Source: Astropecten irregularis | Lineage: Eukaryota; Echinodermata; Asteroidea; Paxillosida; Astropectinidae | Direction of reading: 5' to 3' | Assembly (NCBI GenBank): GCA_963971285.1 | Contig: OZ020247.1 | Coordinates: 11,738,614 to 11,802,613 of the forward strand | Length of the DNA stretch: 64,000 nucleotides | Shown here: one piece after another, positions 10,115 to 24,076 of the stretch | How positions within the stretch are numbered: the stretch's first letter is position 1 | Layout: the number at the start of each line of letters is the position of its first letter | Notes under the pieces: model-generated | The model's database searches: none | Seen by the model: only the letters and a program-made list of their open reading frames with translations | Told to the model about the DNA's origin: nothing | Program-made: the position numbers and the translations under genes

Positions 10115-10605
10115 GTATGTCTCAATATTTTCCAAAATTCCAAAAAATCAAATTCGACCCCGGACTCGCTCGAAATATATAAAAATTTGACCTTATCATC
10201 ACGGGTCCAAAAGGTGGAGTTTTCACCAGGTCCGGACCTGTTGGCCAACGGGCAGTTTTCACCAGGTCCGGACCTGATAGCCAGGGGTCCCGAGTGCGAG
10301 ACCCGAAACCGCATAAGTTTTTTTTCCCAACACCAAAAAATCTAATCTATCATCCGACTTGCTTGATATATATCAAAATTTAGCATTATCATCACGGGTC
10401 CAAAAGTTGGAGTTTTCACCAGGTCCGGACCTGTTAGCCAACGGGCAGTTTTCACCAGGTCCGGACCTGACAGCCAGGGGTCCCGGGTGTGAGACCCAAA
10501 ACTGCATAATTTTTTTTCCTGGCGCTCAGGTCCGGACCTGTTCCAAACTGCCACTTTTTGATACTTGTCTGAAAACGTATTTCATATATTATTTTGACTC
10601 TTCAG

Positions 10606-10690
10606 AATTTGCGAGACTTGAAGAAGAAGCTAGTGGATCCATTGAAGATTATGGCAGGCTGTCAAGGTCTCGATCTAAATCATCGCACAG
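10606..10690 (+). CDS. Exon-like module, copy 4
   Basis: Acceptor gactcttcag and donor cacag/GTATGA are present. The exon is 85 bp because of an in-frame 3-bp loss (gcgagacttg for gcaagaaaacttg), giving FARLEEEASGSIEDYGRLS then RSRSKSSHR. First of the inner-type copies with Ser-Arg-Ser. It is preceded by a piece of the 97-bp unit (ggtccggacctgttccaaac) and followed by 192-bp monomers. Confidence 0.45.
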
Positions 10691-13263
10691 GTATGATGTC
10701 TCAATCTTTTCCCAGATTCCAAAAAATCTAATTCGACACCAGACTCACTCGAAATATATCTGATTTTGGCATTATTGTCACGTGTCAAATAGTTGGAGTT
10801 TTCACCAGGTCCGGACCTGTTAGCCAATGGCATGTTTTCACCAGGTCCGGACCTGACAGCCAGGGGTCCCGGGTGCCAGACCTTAAACGGCATAATTTTT
10901 TTTCCCAACACCAAAAAATCTTATCTGACATCAGACTCTCTTGAAATATATAAAAATTTGGCATTATCATCACGGGTCCAAAAGTTGGAGTTTTCACCAG
11001 GTCCGAACCTGTTAGCCAACGGGCAGTTTTCACCAGGTCCGGACGTGATAGCCAGGGGTCCCGAGTGCGAGACCCGAAACTGCATAATTTTTTTTCCTGA
11101 CACCAAAAAATCTAATCTATCATCGGACTTGCTTGAAATATATCAAAATTTAGCATTATCATCACTGGTCCAAAAGTTGGAGTTTTCACCAGGTCAGGAC
11201 CTGTTAGCCAACGGGCAGTTTTCACCAGGTCAGGACCTGACAGCCAGGGGTCCCGGGTGCGAGACCTGAAACGGCATAATTTGTTTTCCCAACACCCAAA
11301 AATCTTATCTGACATCAGACTCTCTTGAAATATATAAAAATTTGGCATTATCATCACGGGTCAAAAAGATGGAGTTTTCACCAGGTCCGAACCTGTGAGC
11401 CAACGGGCAGTTTTCACCAGGTCCGGACCTGACAGCCAGGGGTCCTGGGTGCGAGACCCGAAACGGCATCCCAACACCAAAAAATCTACTCTAACATCGG
11501 ACTCGCTTGAAATATGTAAAAATCATCACGGGTCCAAAAGATGGAGTTTTCACCAGGTCCGGACCTGTTAGCCAACGGGCAGTTTTCACCAGGTCCGGAC
11601 CTGACAGCCAGGGGTCCCGGGTGCAAGACCTGAAACGGCATAATTTTTTTTCCCAACACCTAAAAATCTTATCTGACATCAGACTCTTTTGAAATATATA
11701 AAAATTTGGCATTATCATCACGGGTCAAAAAGATTGAGTTTTCACCAGGTCCGGACCTGTTAGCCAACGGGCAGTTTTCACCAGGTCTGGACCTGATAGC
11801 CAGTGGTCCCGGGTGCGAGACCCGAAACGGCATAATTTTTTTCCCAACACCAAAAAATCTACTCTAACATCAGACTCGCTTGAAATATATAAAAATTTGG
11901 CATTATCATCACGGGTCAAAAAGTTGGAGTTTTCACCAGGTCCGAACCTGTTAGCCAACGGGCAGTTTTCACCAGGTCCGGACGTGATAGCCAGGGGTCC
12001 CGAGTGCGAGACCCGAAACTGCATAATTTTTTTTCCTGACACCAAAAAATCTAATCTATCATCGGACTTGCTTGAAATATATCAAAATTTAGCATTATCA
12101 TCACTGGTCCAAAAGTTGGAGTTTTCACCAGGTCCGGACCTGTTAGCCAACGGGCAGTTTTCACCAGGTCCGGACCTGACAGCCAGGGGTCCCGGGTGCG
12201 AGACCTGAAACGGCATAATTTTTTTTCCCAACACCCAAAAATCTTATCTTACATCAGACTCTCTTGAAATATATAAAAATTTGGCATTATCATCACGGGT
12301 CAAAAAGATGGAGTTTTCACCAGGTCCGAACCTGTGAGCCAACGGGCAGTTTTCACCAGGTCCGGACCTGACAGCCAGGGGTCCTGGGTGCGAGACCCGA
12401 AACGGCATCCCAACACCAAAAAATCTACTCTAACATCGGACTCGCTTGAAATATGTAAAAATTTGGCATTATCATCACGGGTCCAAAAGATGGAGTTTTC
12501 ACCAGGTCCGGACCTGTTAGCCAACGGGCAGTTTTCACCAGGTCCGGACCTGACAGCCAGGGGTCCCGGGTGCAAGACCTGAAACGGCATAATTTTTTTT
12601 CCCAACATCAAAAAATCTTATCTGACATCAGACTCTCTTGAAATATATACAAATTTGGCATTATCATCCAAGTCAAAAAGATGGAGTTTTCACCAGGTCC
12701 AGACCTGTTAGCCAACGGGCAGTTTTCACCAGGTCCGGACCTGATAGCCAGGGGTCCCGAGTGCGAGACCCGAAACCGCATAATTTTTTTTCCTGACACC
12801 AAAAAATCTAATCTATCATCGGACTTGCTTGAAATATATCAAAATTTAGCATTATCATCACTGGTCCAAAAGTTGGAGTTTTCACCAGGTCCGGACCTGT
12901 TAGCCAACGGGCAGTTTTCACCAGGTGCTTCCCTGATAGCCAGGGGTCCCGGGTGCGAGACCTGAAACGGCATAATTTTTTTTCCCAACACCAAAAAATC
13001 TTATCTGACATCAGACTCTCTTGAAATTTATAAAAACTTGGCATTATCATCACTGGTCCAAAAGTTGGAGTTTTCACCAGGTCCGGACCTGTTGGCCAAC
13101 GGACAGTTTTCACCAGGTCCGGACCTGATAGCCAGGGGTCCCGGGTGTGAGACCCAAAACTGCATAATTTTTTTTCCTGGCGCTCAGGTCCGGACCTGTT
13201 CCAAACTGCCACTTTTTGATACTTGTCTGAAAACGTATTTCATATATTATTTTGACTCTTCAG

Positions 13264-13351
13264 AATTTGCAAGAAAACTTGAAGAAGAAGCTAGTGGATC
13301 CATTGAAGATTATGGCAGGCTGTCAAGGTCTCGATCTAAATCATCGCACAG
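13264..13351 (+). CDS. Exon-like module, copy 5
   Basis: Full 88 bp, open, with acceptor gactcttcag and donor cacag/GTATGA. The peptide is FARKLEEEASGSIEDYGRLS then RSRSKSSHR. Downstream, the block ctcgaaatata is doubled, a feature shared only with the copy at 28173, its partner in the 14,909-bp offset duplication. Confidence 0.5.
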
Positions 13352-14240
13352 GTATGATGTCTCAATCTTTTCCCAGATTCCAAAAAATCTAATTCGACAC
13401 CAGACTCACTCGAAATATACTCGAAATATATCTGATTTTGGCATTATTGTCACGTGTCAAATAGTTGGAGTTTTCACCAGGTCCGGACCTGTTAGCCAAC
13501 GGGCAGTTTTCACCAGGTCCGGACCTGACAGCCAGTGGTCCTGGGTGCGAGACCTGAAACGGCAGAATATATTTTCCCAACACCAAAAAATCTTCTCTAC
13601 CATCGGACTGGCTTGAAATATATAAAAATTTGGCATTATCATCACGGGTCCAAAAGTTGGAGTTTTCACCAGGTCCGGACCTGTTAGCCAACGGGCAGTT
13701 TTCACCAGGTCCGGACCTGACAGCCAGTGTTCCCGGGTGCAAGACCTGAAACGGCAGAATATATTTTCCCAACACCAAAAAATCTACTCTAACATCGGAC
13801 TCGCTTGAAATATATAAAAATTTGGCATTATCATCACGGGTCCAAAAGTTGGAGTTTTCACCAGGTCCGGACCTGTTAGCCAACGGGCAGTTTTCACCAG
13901 GTCCGGACCTGATAGCCAGGGGTCCCGGGTGCGAGACCCGAAACGGCATAATTTTCTTTTCCCAACACCAAAAAATCTAATCTGACATCGGACTCGCTTG
14001 AAATATATAAAAATTTGGCATTATCATGACGGGTCAAATAGTTGGAGTTTTCACCAGGTCCGGACCTGTTAGCCAACGGGCAGTTTTCACCAGGTCCGGA
14101 CCTGACAGCCAGGGGTCCCGGGTGTGAGACCCAAAACTGCATAATTTTTTTTCCTGGCGCTCAGGTCCGGACCTGTGCCAAACTGCCACTTTTTTATACT
14201 TGTCTGAAAACGTATTTCATATATTATTTTGACTCTTCAG

Positions 14241-14328
14241 AATTCGCAAGAAAACTTGAAGAAGAAGCTAGTGGATCCATTGAAGATTATGGCAGGCTGT
14301 CAAGGTCTCGATCTAAATCATCGCACAG
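14241..14328 (+). CDS. Exon-like module, copy 6
   Basis: Full 88 bp and open. It has the silent variant aattcgcaag (inner copies elsewhere have aatttgcaag) and an upstream tttttatacttg variant. Both are shared with 29150 and 32025, so these three form one lineage. Acceptor and donor are intact. Confidence 0.5.
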
Positions 14329-16121
14329 GTATGATGTCTCAATCTTTTCCCAGATTCCAAAAAATCTAATTCGACACCAGACTCACTCGAAATATATCTG
14401 ATTTTGGCATTATTGTCACATGTCGAATAGTTGGAGTTTTCACCAGGTCCGGACCTGACAGCCATGGGTCCCGGGTGCGAGACCTGAAACGGCATAATTT
14501 TTTTTCCCAACACCAAAAAATCTTATCTGACATCAGACTCTCTTGAAATATATAAAAATTTGGCATTATCATCACGGGTCACAAAGATGGAGTTTTCACT
14601 AGGTCCGACCCAGTTAGCCAACAGGCAGTTTTCACCATGTCCGGACCTGATAGCCAGGGGTCCCGGGTGCGAGACCCGAAACCGCATAATTTTTTTTCCC
14701 AACACCAAAAAATCTTATCTTACATCAGACTCTCTTGAAATATATACAAATTTGGCATTATCATCACAGGTCCAAAAGTTGGAGTTTTCACCATGTCCAG
14801 ACCTGTTAGCCAACGGGCAGTTTTCACCAGGTCCGGACCTGATAGCCAGGGGTCCCGGGTGCGAGACCCGAAACCGCATAATTTTTTTTCCCAACACCAA
14901 AAAATCTTATCTTACATCAGACTCTCTTGAAATATATAAAAATTTGGCATTATCATCACAGGTCCAAAAGTTGGAGTTTTCACCATGTCCAGACCTGTTA
15001 GCCAACGGGCAGTTTTCACCAGGTCCGGACCTGATAGCCAGGGGTCCCGGGTGCGAGACCCGAAACGGCATAATTTTTTTCCAAACACCAAAAAATCTAC
15101 TCTAACATCGGACTCGCTTGAAATATATAAAAATTTGGCATTATCATCACGGGTCAAAAAGATGGGGTTTTCACCAGGTCCGGACCTGTTAGCCAACGGG
15201 CAGTTTTCACCAGGTCCGGACCTGATAGCCAGGGGTCCCGAGTGCGAGACCCGAAACGGCATAATTTTTTTTCCCAACACCAAAAAATCTTTTCTGACAT
15301 CAGTCTCTCTTGAAATATATAAAAATTTGGCATTATCATCACGGGTCAAAAAGATGGAGTTTTCACCAGGTCCGGACCTGTTAGCCAACGAGCAGTTTTC
15401 ACCAGGTCCGGACCTGATAGCCAGGGGTCCCGGGTGCGAGACCCGAAACGGCATAATTTTTTTCCCAACACCAAAAAATCTACTCTAACATCGGACTCGC
15501 TTGAAATATATGAAAATTTGGCATTATCATCACGGGTCAAAAAGATGGAGTTTTCACCAGGTCCGGACCTGTTAGCCAACGGGTAGTTTTCACCAGGTCC
15601 GGACCTGACAGCCAGGGGTCCCGGGTGCAAGACCTGAAAAGGCATAATTTTTTTTCCCAACACCAAAAAATCTTATCTGACATCAGACTCTCTTGAAATA
15701 TATAAAAATTTGGCATTATCATCACGGGTCAAAAAGATCGAGTTTTCACCAGGTCCGGACCTGTTAGCCAACGGGCAGTTTTCACAAGGTCCGGACCTGA
15801 CAGCAGGGGTCCCGGGTGCGAGACCCGAAACGGCATAATTTTTTTCCCAACACCAAAAAATCTACTCTAACATCGGACTCGGGTGCGAGACCTGAAACAG
15901 CATAATTTTTTTTCCCAACACCAAAAAATCTTATCTTACATCAGACTCTCTTGAAATATATAAAAATTTGGCTTTATCATCACGGGTCAAAAAGATGGAG
16001 TTTTCACCAGGTCCGGACCTGTTAGCCAACGGGCAGTTTTCACCAGGTCCGGACCTGACAGCAGGGGTCCCGGGTGCGAGACCTGAAACAGCATAATTTG
16101 TTTTCCCAACACCAAAAAATC

Positions 16122-19100
16122 TTATCTGACATCAGACTCTCTTGAAATATATAACAATTTGGCATTATCATCACTGGTCAAAAAGATGTAGTTTTCATCA
16201 GGTCCGGACCTGTTAGCCAACGGGCAGTTTTCACCAGGTCCGGACCTGATAGCCAGGGGTCCCGGGTACGAGACCCGAAACGGCATAATTTTTTTTCCCA
16301 ACACCAAAAAATCTACTCTAACATCGGACTCGCTTGAAATATATAAAAATTTGGCATTATCATCACGGGTCAAAAAGTTGGAGTTTTCACCAGGTCCGGA
16401 CCTGTTAGCCAACGGGCAGTTTTCACCAGGTCCGGACCTGACAGCCAGGGGTCCCGGGTGCAAGACCTGAAAAGGCATAATTTTTTTTCCCAACACCAAA
16501 AAATCTTATCTGACATCAGACTCTCTTGAAATATATAAAAATTTGGCATCATCATCACAGGTCAAAAAGATGAAGTTTTCACCCGGTCCGGACCTGTTAG
16601 CCAACGGGCAGTTTTCACCAGGTCCGGACCTGATAGCCAAGGGTCCCGGGTGCGAGACCCGAAACGGCATAATTTTTTTTCCAAACACCAAAAAATCTAC
16701 TCTAACAACGGACTCGCTTGAAATATATAAAAATTTGGCATTATCATCACTGGTCCAAAAGTTGGAGTTTTCACCAGGTCCGGACCTGTTAGCCAACAGG
16801 CAGTTTTCACCAGGTCCGGACCTGATAGCCAGGGGTCCCGGGTGCGAGACCTGAAACAGCATAATTTTTTTTCCCAACACCAAAAAATCTTATCTTACAT
16901 CAGACTCTCTTGAAATATATAAAAATTTGGCATTATCATCACGGGTCCAAAAGTTGGAGTTTTCACCAGGTCCGGACCTGTTAGCCAAAGGGCAGTTTTC
17001 ACCAGGTCCGGACCTGACAGCCAGGGGTCCCGGGTGCAAGACCTGAAACAGCATAATTTTTTTTCCCAACACCAAAAAATCTTATCTGACATCAGACTCT
17101 CTTGAAATATATAAAAATTTGGCATTATCATGACGGGTCAAAAAGATGGAGTTTTCACCAGGTCCGGACATGTTAGCCAACGGGCAGTTTTCACCAGGTC
17201 CGGACCTGACAGCAGGGGTCCCGTGTGCAAGACCTGAAACAGCATAATTTTTTTTCCCAACACCAAAAAATCTTATCTTACATCAGACTCTCTTGAAATA
17301 TATAAAAATTTGGCATTATCATCACAGGTCAAAAAGATGGAGTTTTCACCAGGTCCGGACCTGATAGCCAACGGGCAGTTTTCACCAGGTCCGGACCTGA
17401 TAGCCAGGGGTCCCGTGTGCAAGACCCGAAACCGCATAATTTTTTTTCCTGACACCAAAAAATCTAATCTAACATCGGACTCGCTTGAAATATATACAAA
17501 TTTGGCATTATCATCACGGGTCCAAAAGTTGGAGTTTTCACCAGGTCCGGACCTGTTAGCCAACGGGCAGTTTTCACCAGGTCCAGACCTGATAGCCAGG
17601 GGTCTCGGGTGCGAGACCCGAAACGGCATCATTTTTTTTCCCAACACCAAAAAATCTTATCTGACATCAGTCTCTCTTGAAATATATAAAAATTTGGCAT
17701 TATCATCACGGGTCAAAAAGATGGAGTTTTCACCAGGTCCGGACCTGTTAGCCAACGGGCAGTTTTCACCAGGTCCGGACCTGATAGCCAGGGGTCCCGG
17801 GTACGAGACCCGAAACGGCATAATTTTTTTTCCCAACACCAAAAAATCTACTCTAACATCGGACTCGCTTGAAATATATAAAAATTTGGCATTATCATCA
17901 CGGGTCAAAAAGTTGGAGTTTTCACCAGGTCCGGACCTGTTAGCCAACGGGCAGTTTTCACCAGGTCCGGACCTGACAGCCAGGGGTCCCGGGTGCAAGA
18001 CCTGAAAAGGCATAATTTTTTTTCCCAACACCAAAAAATCTTATCTGACATCAGACTCTCTTGAAATATATAAAAATTTGGCATCATCATCACAGGTCAA
18101 AAAGATGGAGTTTTCACCCGGTCCGGACCTGTTAGCCAACGGGCAGTTTTCACCAGGTCCGGACCTGATAGCCAAGGGTCACGGGTGCGAGACCGGAAAC
18201 GGCATAATTTTTTTTCCAAACACCAAAAAATCTACTCTAACAACGGACTCGCTTGAAATATATAAAAATTTGGCATTATCATCACTGGTCCAAAAGTTGG
18301 AGTTTTCACCAGGTCCGGACCTGTTAGCCAACAGGCAGTTTTCACCAGGTCCGGACCTGATAGCCAGGGGTCCCGGGTGCAAGACCCGAAACGGCATAAT
18401 TTTTTTTCCCAACACCAAAGAATCTTATCTGACATCAGTCTCTCTTGAAATATATAAAAATTTGGCATTATCATCACGGGTCAAAAAGATGGAGTTTTCA
18501 CCAGGTCCGGACCTGTTAGCCAACGGGCAGTTTTCACCAGGTCTGGACCTGATAGCCAGGGGTCCCGGGTGCGAGACCCGAAACGGCATAATTTTTTTTC
18601 CCAACACCAAAAAATCTACTCTAACATCGGATTCGCTTGAAATATATAAAAATTTGGCATTATCATCACGGGTCAAAAAGTTGGAGTTTTCACCAGGTCC
18701 GGACCTGATAGCCAGGGGTCCTGGGTGCGAGACCCGAAACGGCATAATTTTTTTTCCAAACACCAAAAAATCTACTCTAACAACGGACTCGCTTGAAATA
18801 TATAAAAATTTGGCATTATCATCACTGGTCCAAAAGTTGGAGTTTTCACCAGGTCCGGACCTGTTAGCCAACAGGCAGTTTTCACCAGGTCCGGACCTGA
18901 TAGCCAGGGGTCCCGGGTGCGAGACCCGAAACGGCATAATTTGTTTTCCCAACACCAAAGAATCTTATCTGACATCAGTCTCTCTTGAAATATATAAAAA
19001 TTTGGCATTATCATCACGGGTCAAAAAGATGGAGTTTTCACCAGGTCCGGACCTGTTAGCCAACGGGCAGTTTTCACCAGGTCTGGACCTGATAGCCAGG

Positions 19101-19300
19101 GGTCCCGGGTGCGAGACCCGAAACGGCATAATTTTTTTTCCCAACACCAAAAAATCTAATCTGACATCGGATTCGCTTGAAATATATAAAAATTTGGCAT
19201 TATCATGACGGGTCAAATAGTTGGAGTTTTCACCAGGTCCGGACCTGTTAGCCAACGGGCAGTTTTCACCAGGTCCGGACCTGACAGCCAGGGGTCCCTG
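16122..19300 (+). repeat. Segmental duplication block Q, first copy
   Basis: Recurs at 33906-37090 (offset 17,784) and 37944-41120 (offset 21,822). The last two copies are 4,038 bp apart, which is 21 monomers plus 6 bp, and the third copy continues in register with 19300-21900. Singular marks such as the agatgtagttttcatc unit and the gtgtgcaagacc unit travel with every copy. Very few differences are visible (for example one base near 38860), so the duplications are young. Confidence 0.85.
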
Positions 19301-20308
19301 GTGAGAGACCCGAAACGGCATAATTTTTTCTCCACACTCCAAAAAATCTAATCTGACATCGGACTCGCTTGAAATATATAAAAATTTGGCATTATCATCA
19401 CGGGTCAAAAAGATGGAGTTTTCACCAGGTCCGGACCTGTTAGCCAACGGGCAGTTTTCACCAGGTCCAGACCTGATAGCCAGGGGTCTCGGGTGCGAGA
19501 CCCGAAACGGCATCATTTTTTTTCCCAACACCAAAAAATCTTATCTGACATCAGTCTCTCTTGAAATATATAAAAATTTGGCATTATCATCACGGGTCAA
19601 AAAGATGGAGTTTTCACCAGGTCCGGACCTGTTAGCCAATGGGCAGTTTTCACCAGGTCCGGACCTGATAGCCAGGGGTCCCTGGTGAGAGACCCGAAAC
19701 GGCATAATTTTTTCTCCACACTCCAAAAAATCTAATCTGACATCGGACTCGCTTGAAATATATAAAAATTTGGCATTATCATCACGGGTCAAAAAGATGG
19801 AGTTTTCACCAGGTCCGGACCTGTTAGCCAACGGGCAGTTTTCACCAGGTCCAGACCTGATAGCCAGGGGTCTCGGGTGCGAGACCCGAAACGGCATCAT
19901 TTTTTTTCCCAACACCAAAAAATCTTATCTGACATCAGTCTCTCTTGAAATATATAAAAATTTGGCATTATCATCACGGGTCAAAAAGATGGAGTTTTCA
20001 CCAGGTCCGGACCTGTTAGCCAACGGGCAGTTTTCACCAGGTCCGGACCTGATAGCCAGGGGTCCCGGGTACGAGACCCGAAACGGCATAATTTTTTTTC
20101 CCAACACCAAAAAATCTACTCTAACATCGGACTCGTTTGATATATATAAAAATTTGGCATTATCATCACGGGTCAAAAAGTTGGAGTTTTCACCAGGTCC
20201 GGACCTGTTAGCCAACGGGCAGTTTTCACCAGGTCCGGACCTGACAGCCAGGGGTCCCGGGTGCAAGACCTGAAAAGGCATAATTTTTTTTCCCAACACC
20301 AAAAAATC

Positions 20309-23300
20309 TTATCTGACATCAGACTCTCTTGAAATATATAAAAATTTGGCATCATCATCACAGGTCAAAAAGATGGAGTTTTCACCCGGTCCGGACCTGT
20401 TAGCCAACGGGCAGTTTTCACCAGGTCCGGACCTGATAGCCAAGGGTCCCGGGTGCGAGACCCGAAACGGCATAATTTTTTTTCCAAACACCAAAAAATC
20501 TACTCTAACAACGGACTCGCTTGAAATATATAAAAATTTGGCATTATCATCACTGGTCCAAAAGTTGGAGTTTTCACCAGGTCCGGACCTGTTAGCCAAC
20601 AGGCAGTTTTCACCAGGTCCGGACCTGATAGCCAGGGGTCCCGGGTGCAAGACCCGAAACGGCTTAATTTTTTTTCCCAACACCAAAGAATCTTATCTGA
20701 CATCAGTCTCTCTTGAAATATATAAAAATTTGGCATTATCATCACGGGTCAAAAAGATGGAGTTTTCACCAGGTCCGGACCTGTTAGCCAACGGGCAGTT
20801 TTCACCAGGTCTGGACCTGATAGCCAGGGGTCCCGGGTGCGAGACCCGAAACGGCATAATTTTTTTTCCCAACACCAAAAAATCTACTCTAACATCGGAT
20901 TCGCTTGAAATATATAAAAATTTGGCATTATCATCACGGGTCAAAAAGTTGGAGTTTTCACCAGGTCCGGACCTGATAGCCAGGGGTCCTGGGTGCGAGA
21001 CCCGAAACGGCATAATTTTTTTTCCAAACACCAAAAAATCTACTCTAACAACGGACTCGCTTGAAATATATAAAAATTTGGCATTATCATCACTGGTCCA
21101 AAAGTTGGAGTTTTCACCAGGTCCGGACCTGTTAGCCAACAGGCAGTTTTCACCAGGTCCGGACCTGATAGCCAAGGGTCCCGGGTGCGAGACCCGAAAC
21201 GGCATCATTTTTTTTCCCAACACCAAAGAATCTTATCTGACATCAGTCTCTCTTGAAATATATAAAAATTTGGCATTATCATCACGGGTCAAAAAGATGG
21301 AGTTTTCACCAGGTCCGGACCTGTTAGCCAACGGGCAGTTTTCACCAGGTCTGGACCTGATAGCCAGGGGTCCCGGGTGCGAGACCCGAAACGGCATAAT
21401 TTTTTTTCCCAACACCAAAAAATCTAATCTGACATCGGATTCGCTTGAAATATATAAAAATTTGGCATTATCATGACGGGTCAAATAGTTGGAGTTTTCA
21501 CCAGGTCCGGACCTGTTAGCCAACGGGCAGTTTTCACCAGGTCCGGACCTGACAGCCAGGGGTCCCTGGTGAGAGACCCGAAACGGCATAATTTTTTCTC
21601 CACACTCCAAAAAATCTAATCTGACATCGGACTCGCTTGAAATATATAAAAATTTGGCATTATCATCACGGGTCAAAAAGATGGAGTTTTCACCAGGTCC
21701 GGACCTGTTAGCCAACGGGCAGTTTTCACCAGGTCCAGACCTGATAGCCAGGGGTCTCGGGTGCGAGACCCGAAACGGCATCATTTTTTTTCCCAACACC
21801 AAAAAATCTTATCTGACATCAGTCTCTCTTGAAATATATAAAAATTTGGCATTATCATCACGGGTCAAAAAGATGGAGTTTTCACCAGGTCCGGACCTGT
21901 TAGCCAACGGGCAGTTTTCACCAGGTCCGGACCTGATAGCCAGGGGTCCCGGGTACGAGACCCGAAACGGCATAATTTTTTTTCCCAACACCAAAAAATC
22001 TACTCTAACATCGGACTCGTTTGATATATATAAAAATTTGGCATTATCATCACGGGTCAAAAAGTTGGAGTTTTCACCAGGTCCGGACCTGTTAGCCAAC
22101 GGGCAGTTTTCACCAGGTCCGGACCTGACAGCCAGGGGTCCCGGGTGCAAGACCTGAAAAGGCATAATTTTTTTTCCCAACACCAAAAAATCTTATCTGA
22201 CATCAGACTCTCTTGAAATATATAAAAATTTGGCATCATCATCACAGGTCAAAAAGATGGAGTTTTCACCCGGTCCGGACCTGTTAGCCAACGGGCAGTT
22301 TTCACCAGGTCCGGACCTGATAGCCAAGGGTCCCGGGTGCGAGACCCGAAACGGCATAATTTTTTTTCCAAACACCAAAAAATCTACTCTAACAACGGAC
22401 TCGCTTGAAATATATAAAAATTTGGCATTATCATCACTGGTCCAAAAGTTGGAGTTTTCACCAGGTCCGGACCTGTTAGCCAACAGGCAGTTTTCACCAG
22501 GTCCGGACCTGATAGCCAGGGGTCCCGGGTGCAAGACCCGAAACGGCTTAATTTTTTTTCCCAACACCAAAGAATCTTATCTGACATCAGTCTCTCTTGA
22601 AATATATAAAAATTTGGCATTATCATCACGGGTCAAAAAGATGGAGTTTTCACCAGGTCCGGACCTGTTAGCCAACGGGCAGTTTTCACCAGGTCTGGAC
22701 CTGATAGCCAGGGGTCCCGGGTGCGAGACCCGAAACGGCATAATTTTTTTTCCCAACACCAAAAAATCTACTCTAACATCGGATTCGCTTGAAATATATA
22801 AAAATTTGGCATTATCATCACGGGTCAAAAAGTTGGAGTTTTCACCAGGTCCGGACCTGATAGCCAGGGGTCCTGGGTGCGAGACCCGAAACGGCATAAT
22901 TTTTTTTCCAAACACCAAAAAATCTACTCTAACAACGGACTCGCTTGAAATATATAAAAATTTGGCATTATCATCACTGGTCCAAAAGTTGGAGTTTTCA
23001 CCAGGTCCGGACCTGTTAGCCAACAGGCAGTTTTCACCAGGTCCGGACCTGATAGCCAAGGGTCCCGGGTGCGAGACCCGAAACGGCATCATTTTTTTTC
23101 CCAACACCAAAGAATCTTATCTGACATCAGTCTCTCTTGAAATATATAAAAATTTGGCATTATCATCACGGGTCAAAAAGATGGAGTTTTCACCAGGTCC
23201 GGACCTGTTAGCCAACGGGCAGTTTTCACCAGGTCTGGACCTGATAGCCAGGGGTCCCGGGTGCGAGACCCGAAACGGCATAATTTTTTTTCCCAACACC

Positions 23301-24076
23301 AAAAAATCTAATCTGACATCGGATTCGCTTGAAATATATAAAAATTTGGCATTATCATGACGGGTCAAATAGTTGGAGTTTTCACCAGGTCCGGACCTGT
23401 TAGCCAACGGGCAGTTTTCACCAGGTCCGGACCTGACAGCCAGGGGTCCCTGGTGAGAGACCCGAAACGGCATAATTTTTTCTCCACACTCCAAAAAATC
23501 TAATCTGACATCGGACTCGCTTGAAATATATAAAAATTTGGCATTATCATCACGGGTCAAAAAGATGGAGTTTTCACCAGGTCCGGACCTGTTAGCCAAC
23601 GGGCAGTTTTCACCAGGTCCAGACCTGATAGCCAGGGGTCTCGGGTGCGAGACCCGAAACGGCATCATTTTTTTTCCCAACACCAAAAAATCTTATCTGA
23701 CATCAGTCTCTCTTGAAATATATAAAAATTTGGCATTATCATCACGGGTCAAAAAGATGGAGTTTTCACCAGGTCCGGACCTGTTAGCCAACGGGCAGTT
23801 TTCACCAGGTCCGGACCTGATAGCCAGGGGTCCCGGGTACGAGACCCGAAACGGCATAATTTTTTTTCCCAACACCAAAAAATCTACTCTAACATCGGAC
23901 TCGCTTGAAATATATAAAAATTTGGCATTATCATCACGGGTCAAAAAGTTGGAGTTTTCACCAGGTCCGGACCTGTTAGCCAACGGGCAGTTTTCACCAG
24001 GTCCGGACCTGATAGCCAGGGGTCCCGGGTGCGAGACCCGAAACGGCATAATTTGTTTTCCCAACACCAAAGAATC
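20309..24076 (+). repeat. 1,884-bp higher-order repeat, two tandem copies
   Basis: 20309-22192 and 22193-24076 are successive near-identical blocks of 1,884 bp. That is ten monomers, one of which lacks a 36-bp subrepeat (10 x 192 - 36); the short monomer is visible at about 20930-21085 and 22815-22970. The same block recurs from 42131, 44975, 48395 and 50279. Shortened versions of 960 bp (five monomers) and 1,536 bp (eight monomers) lie at 24077, 44015 and 46859. This is the pattern of unequal exchange seen in centromere-like satellites. Confidence 0.9.

Larger units (their letters stand above)
11700..16260 (+). repeat. Segmental duplication block P, first copy
   Basis: From about 11700 to 14840 this is near-identical to 26609-29750 (offset 14,909), including modules at 13264 and 14241 (28173 and 29150). 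From about 14900 to 16260 it matches again at offset 15,101, meaning one extra 192-bp monomer was gained in the later copy. The module at 14241 and what follows occur a third time from 32025 (offset 17,784). Rare markers are shared, such as the unit with agatcgagttttc and the truncated unit with catcggactcgggtgcgag (15880, 30975, 33655). By eye I see only a handful of differences per kilobase. Confidence 0.85.
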
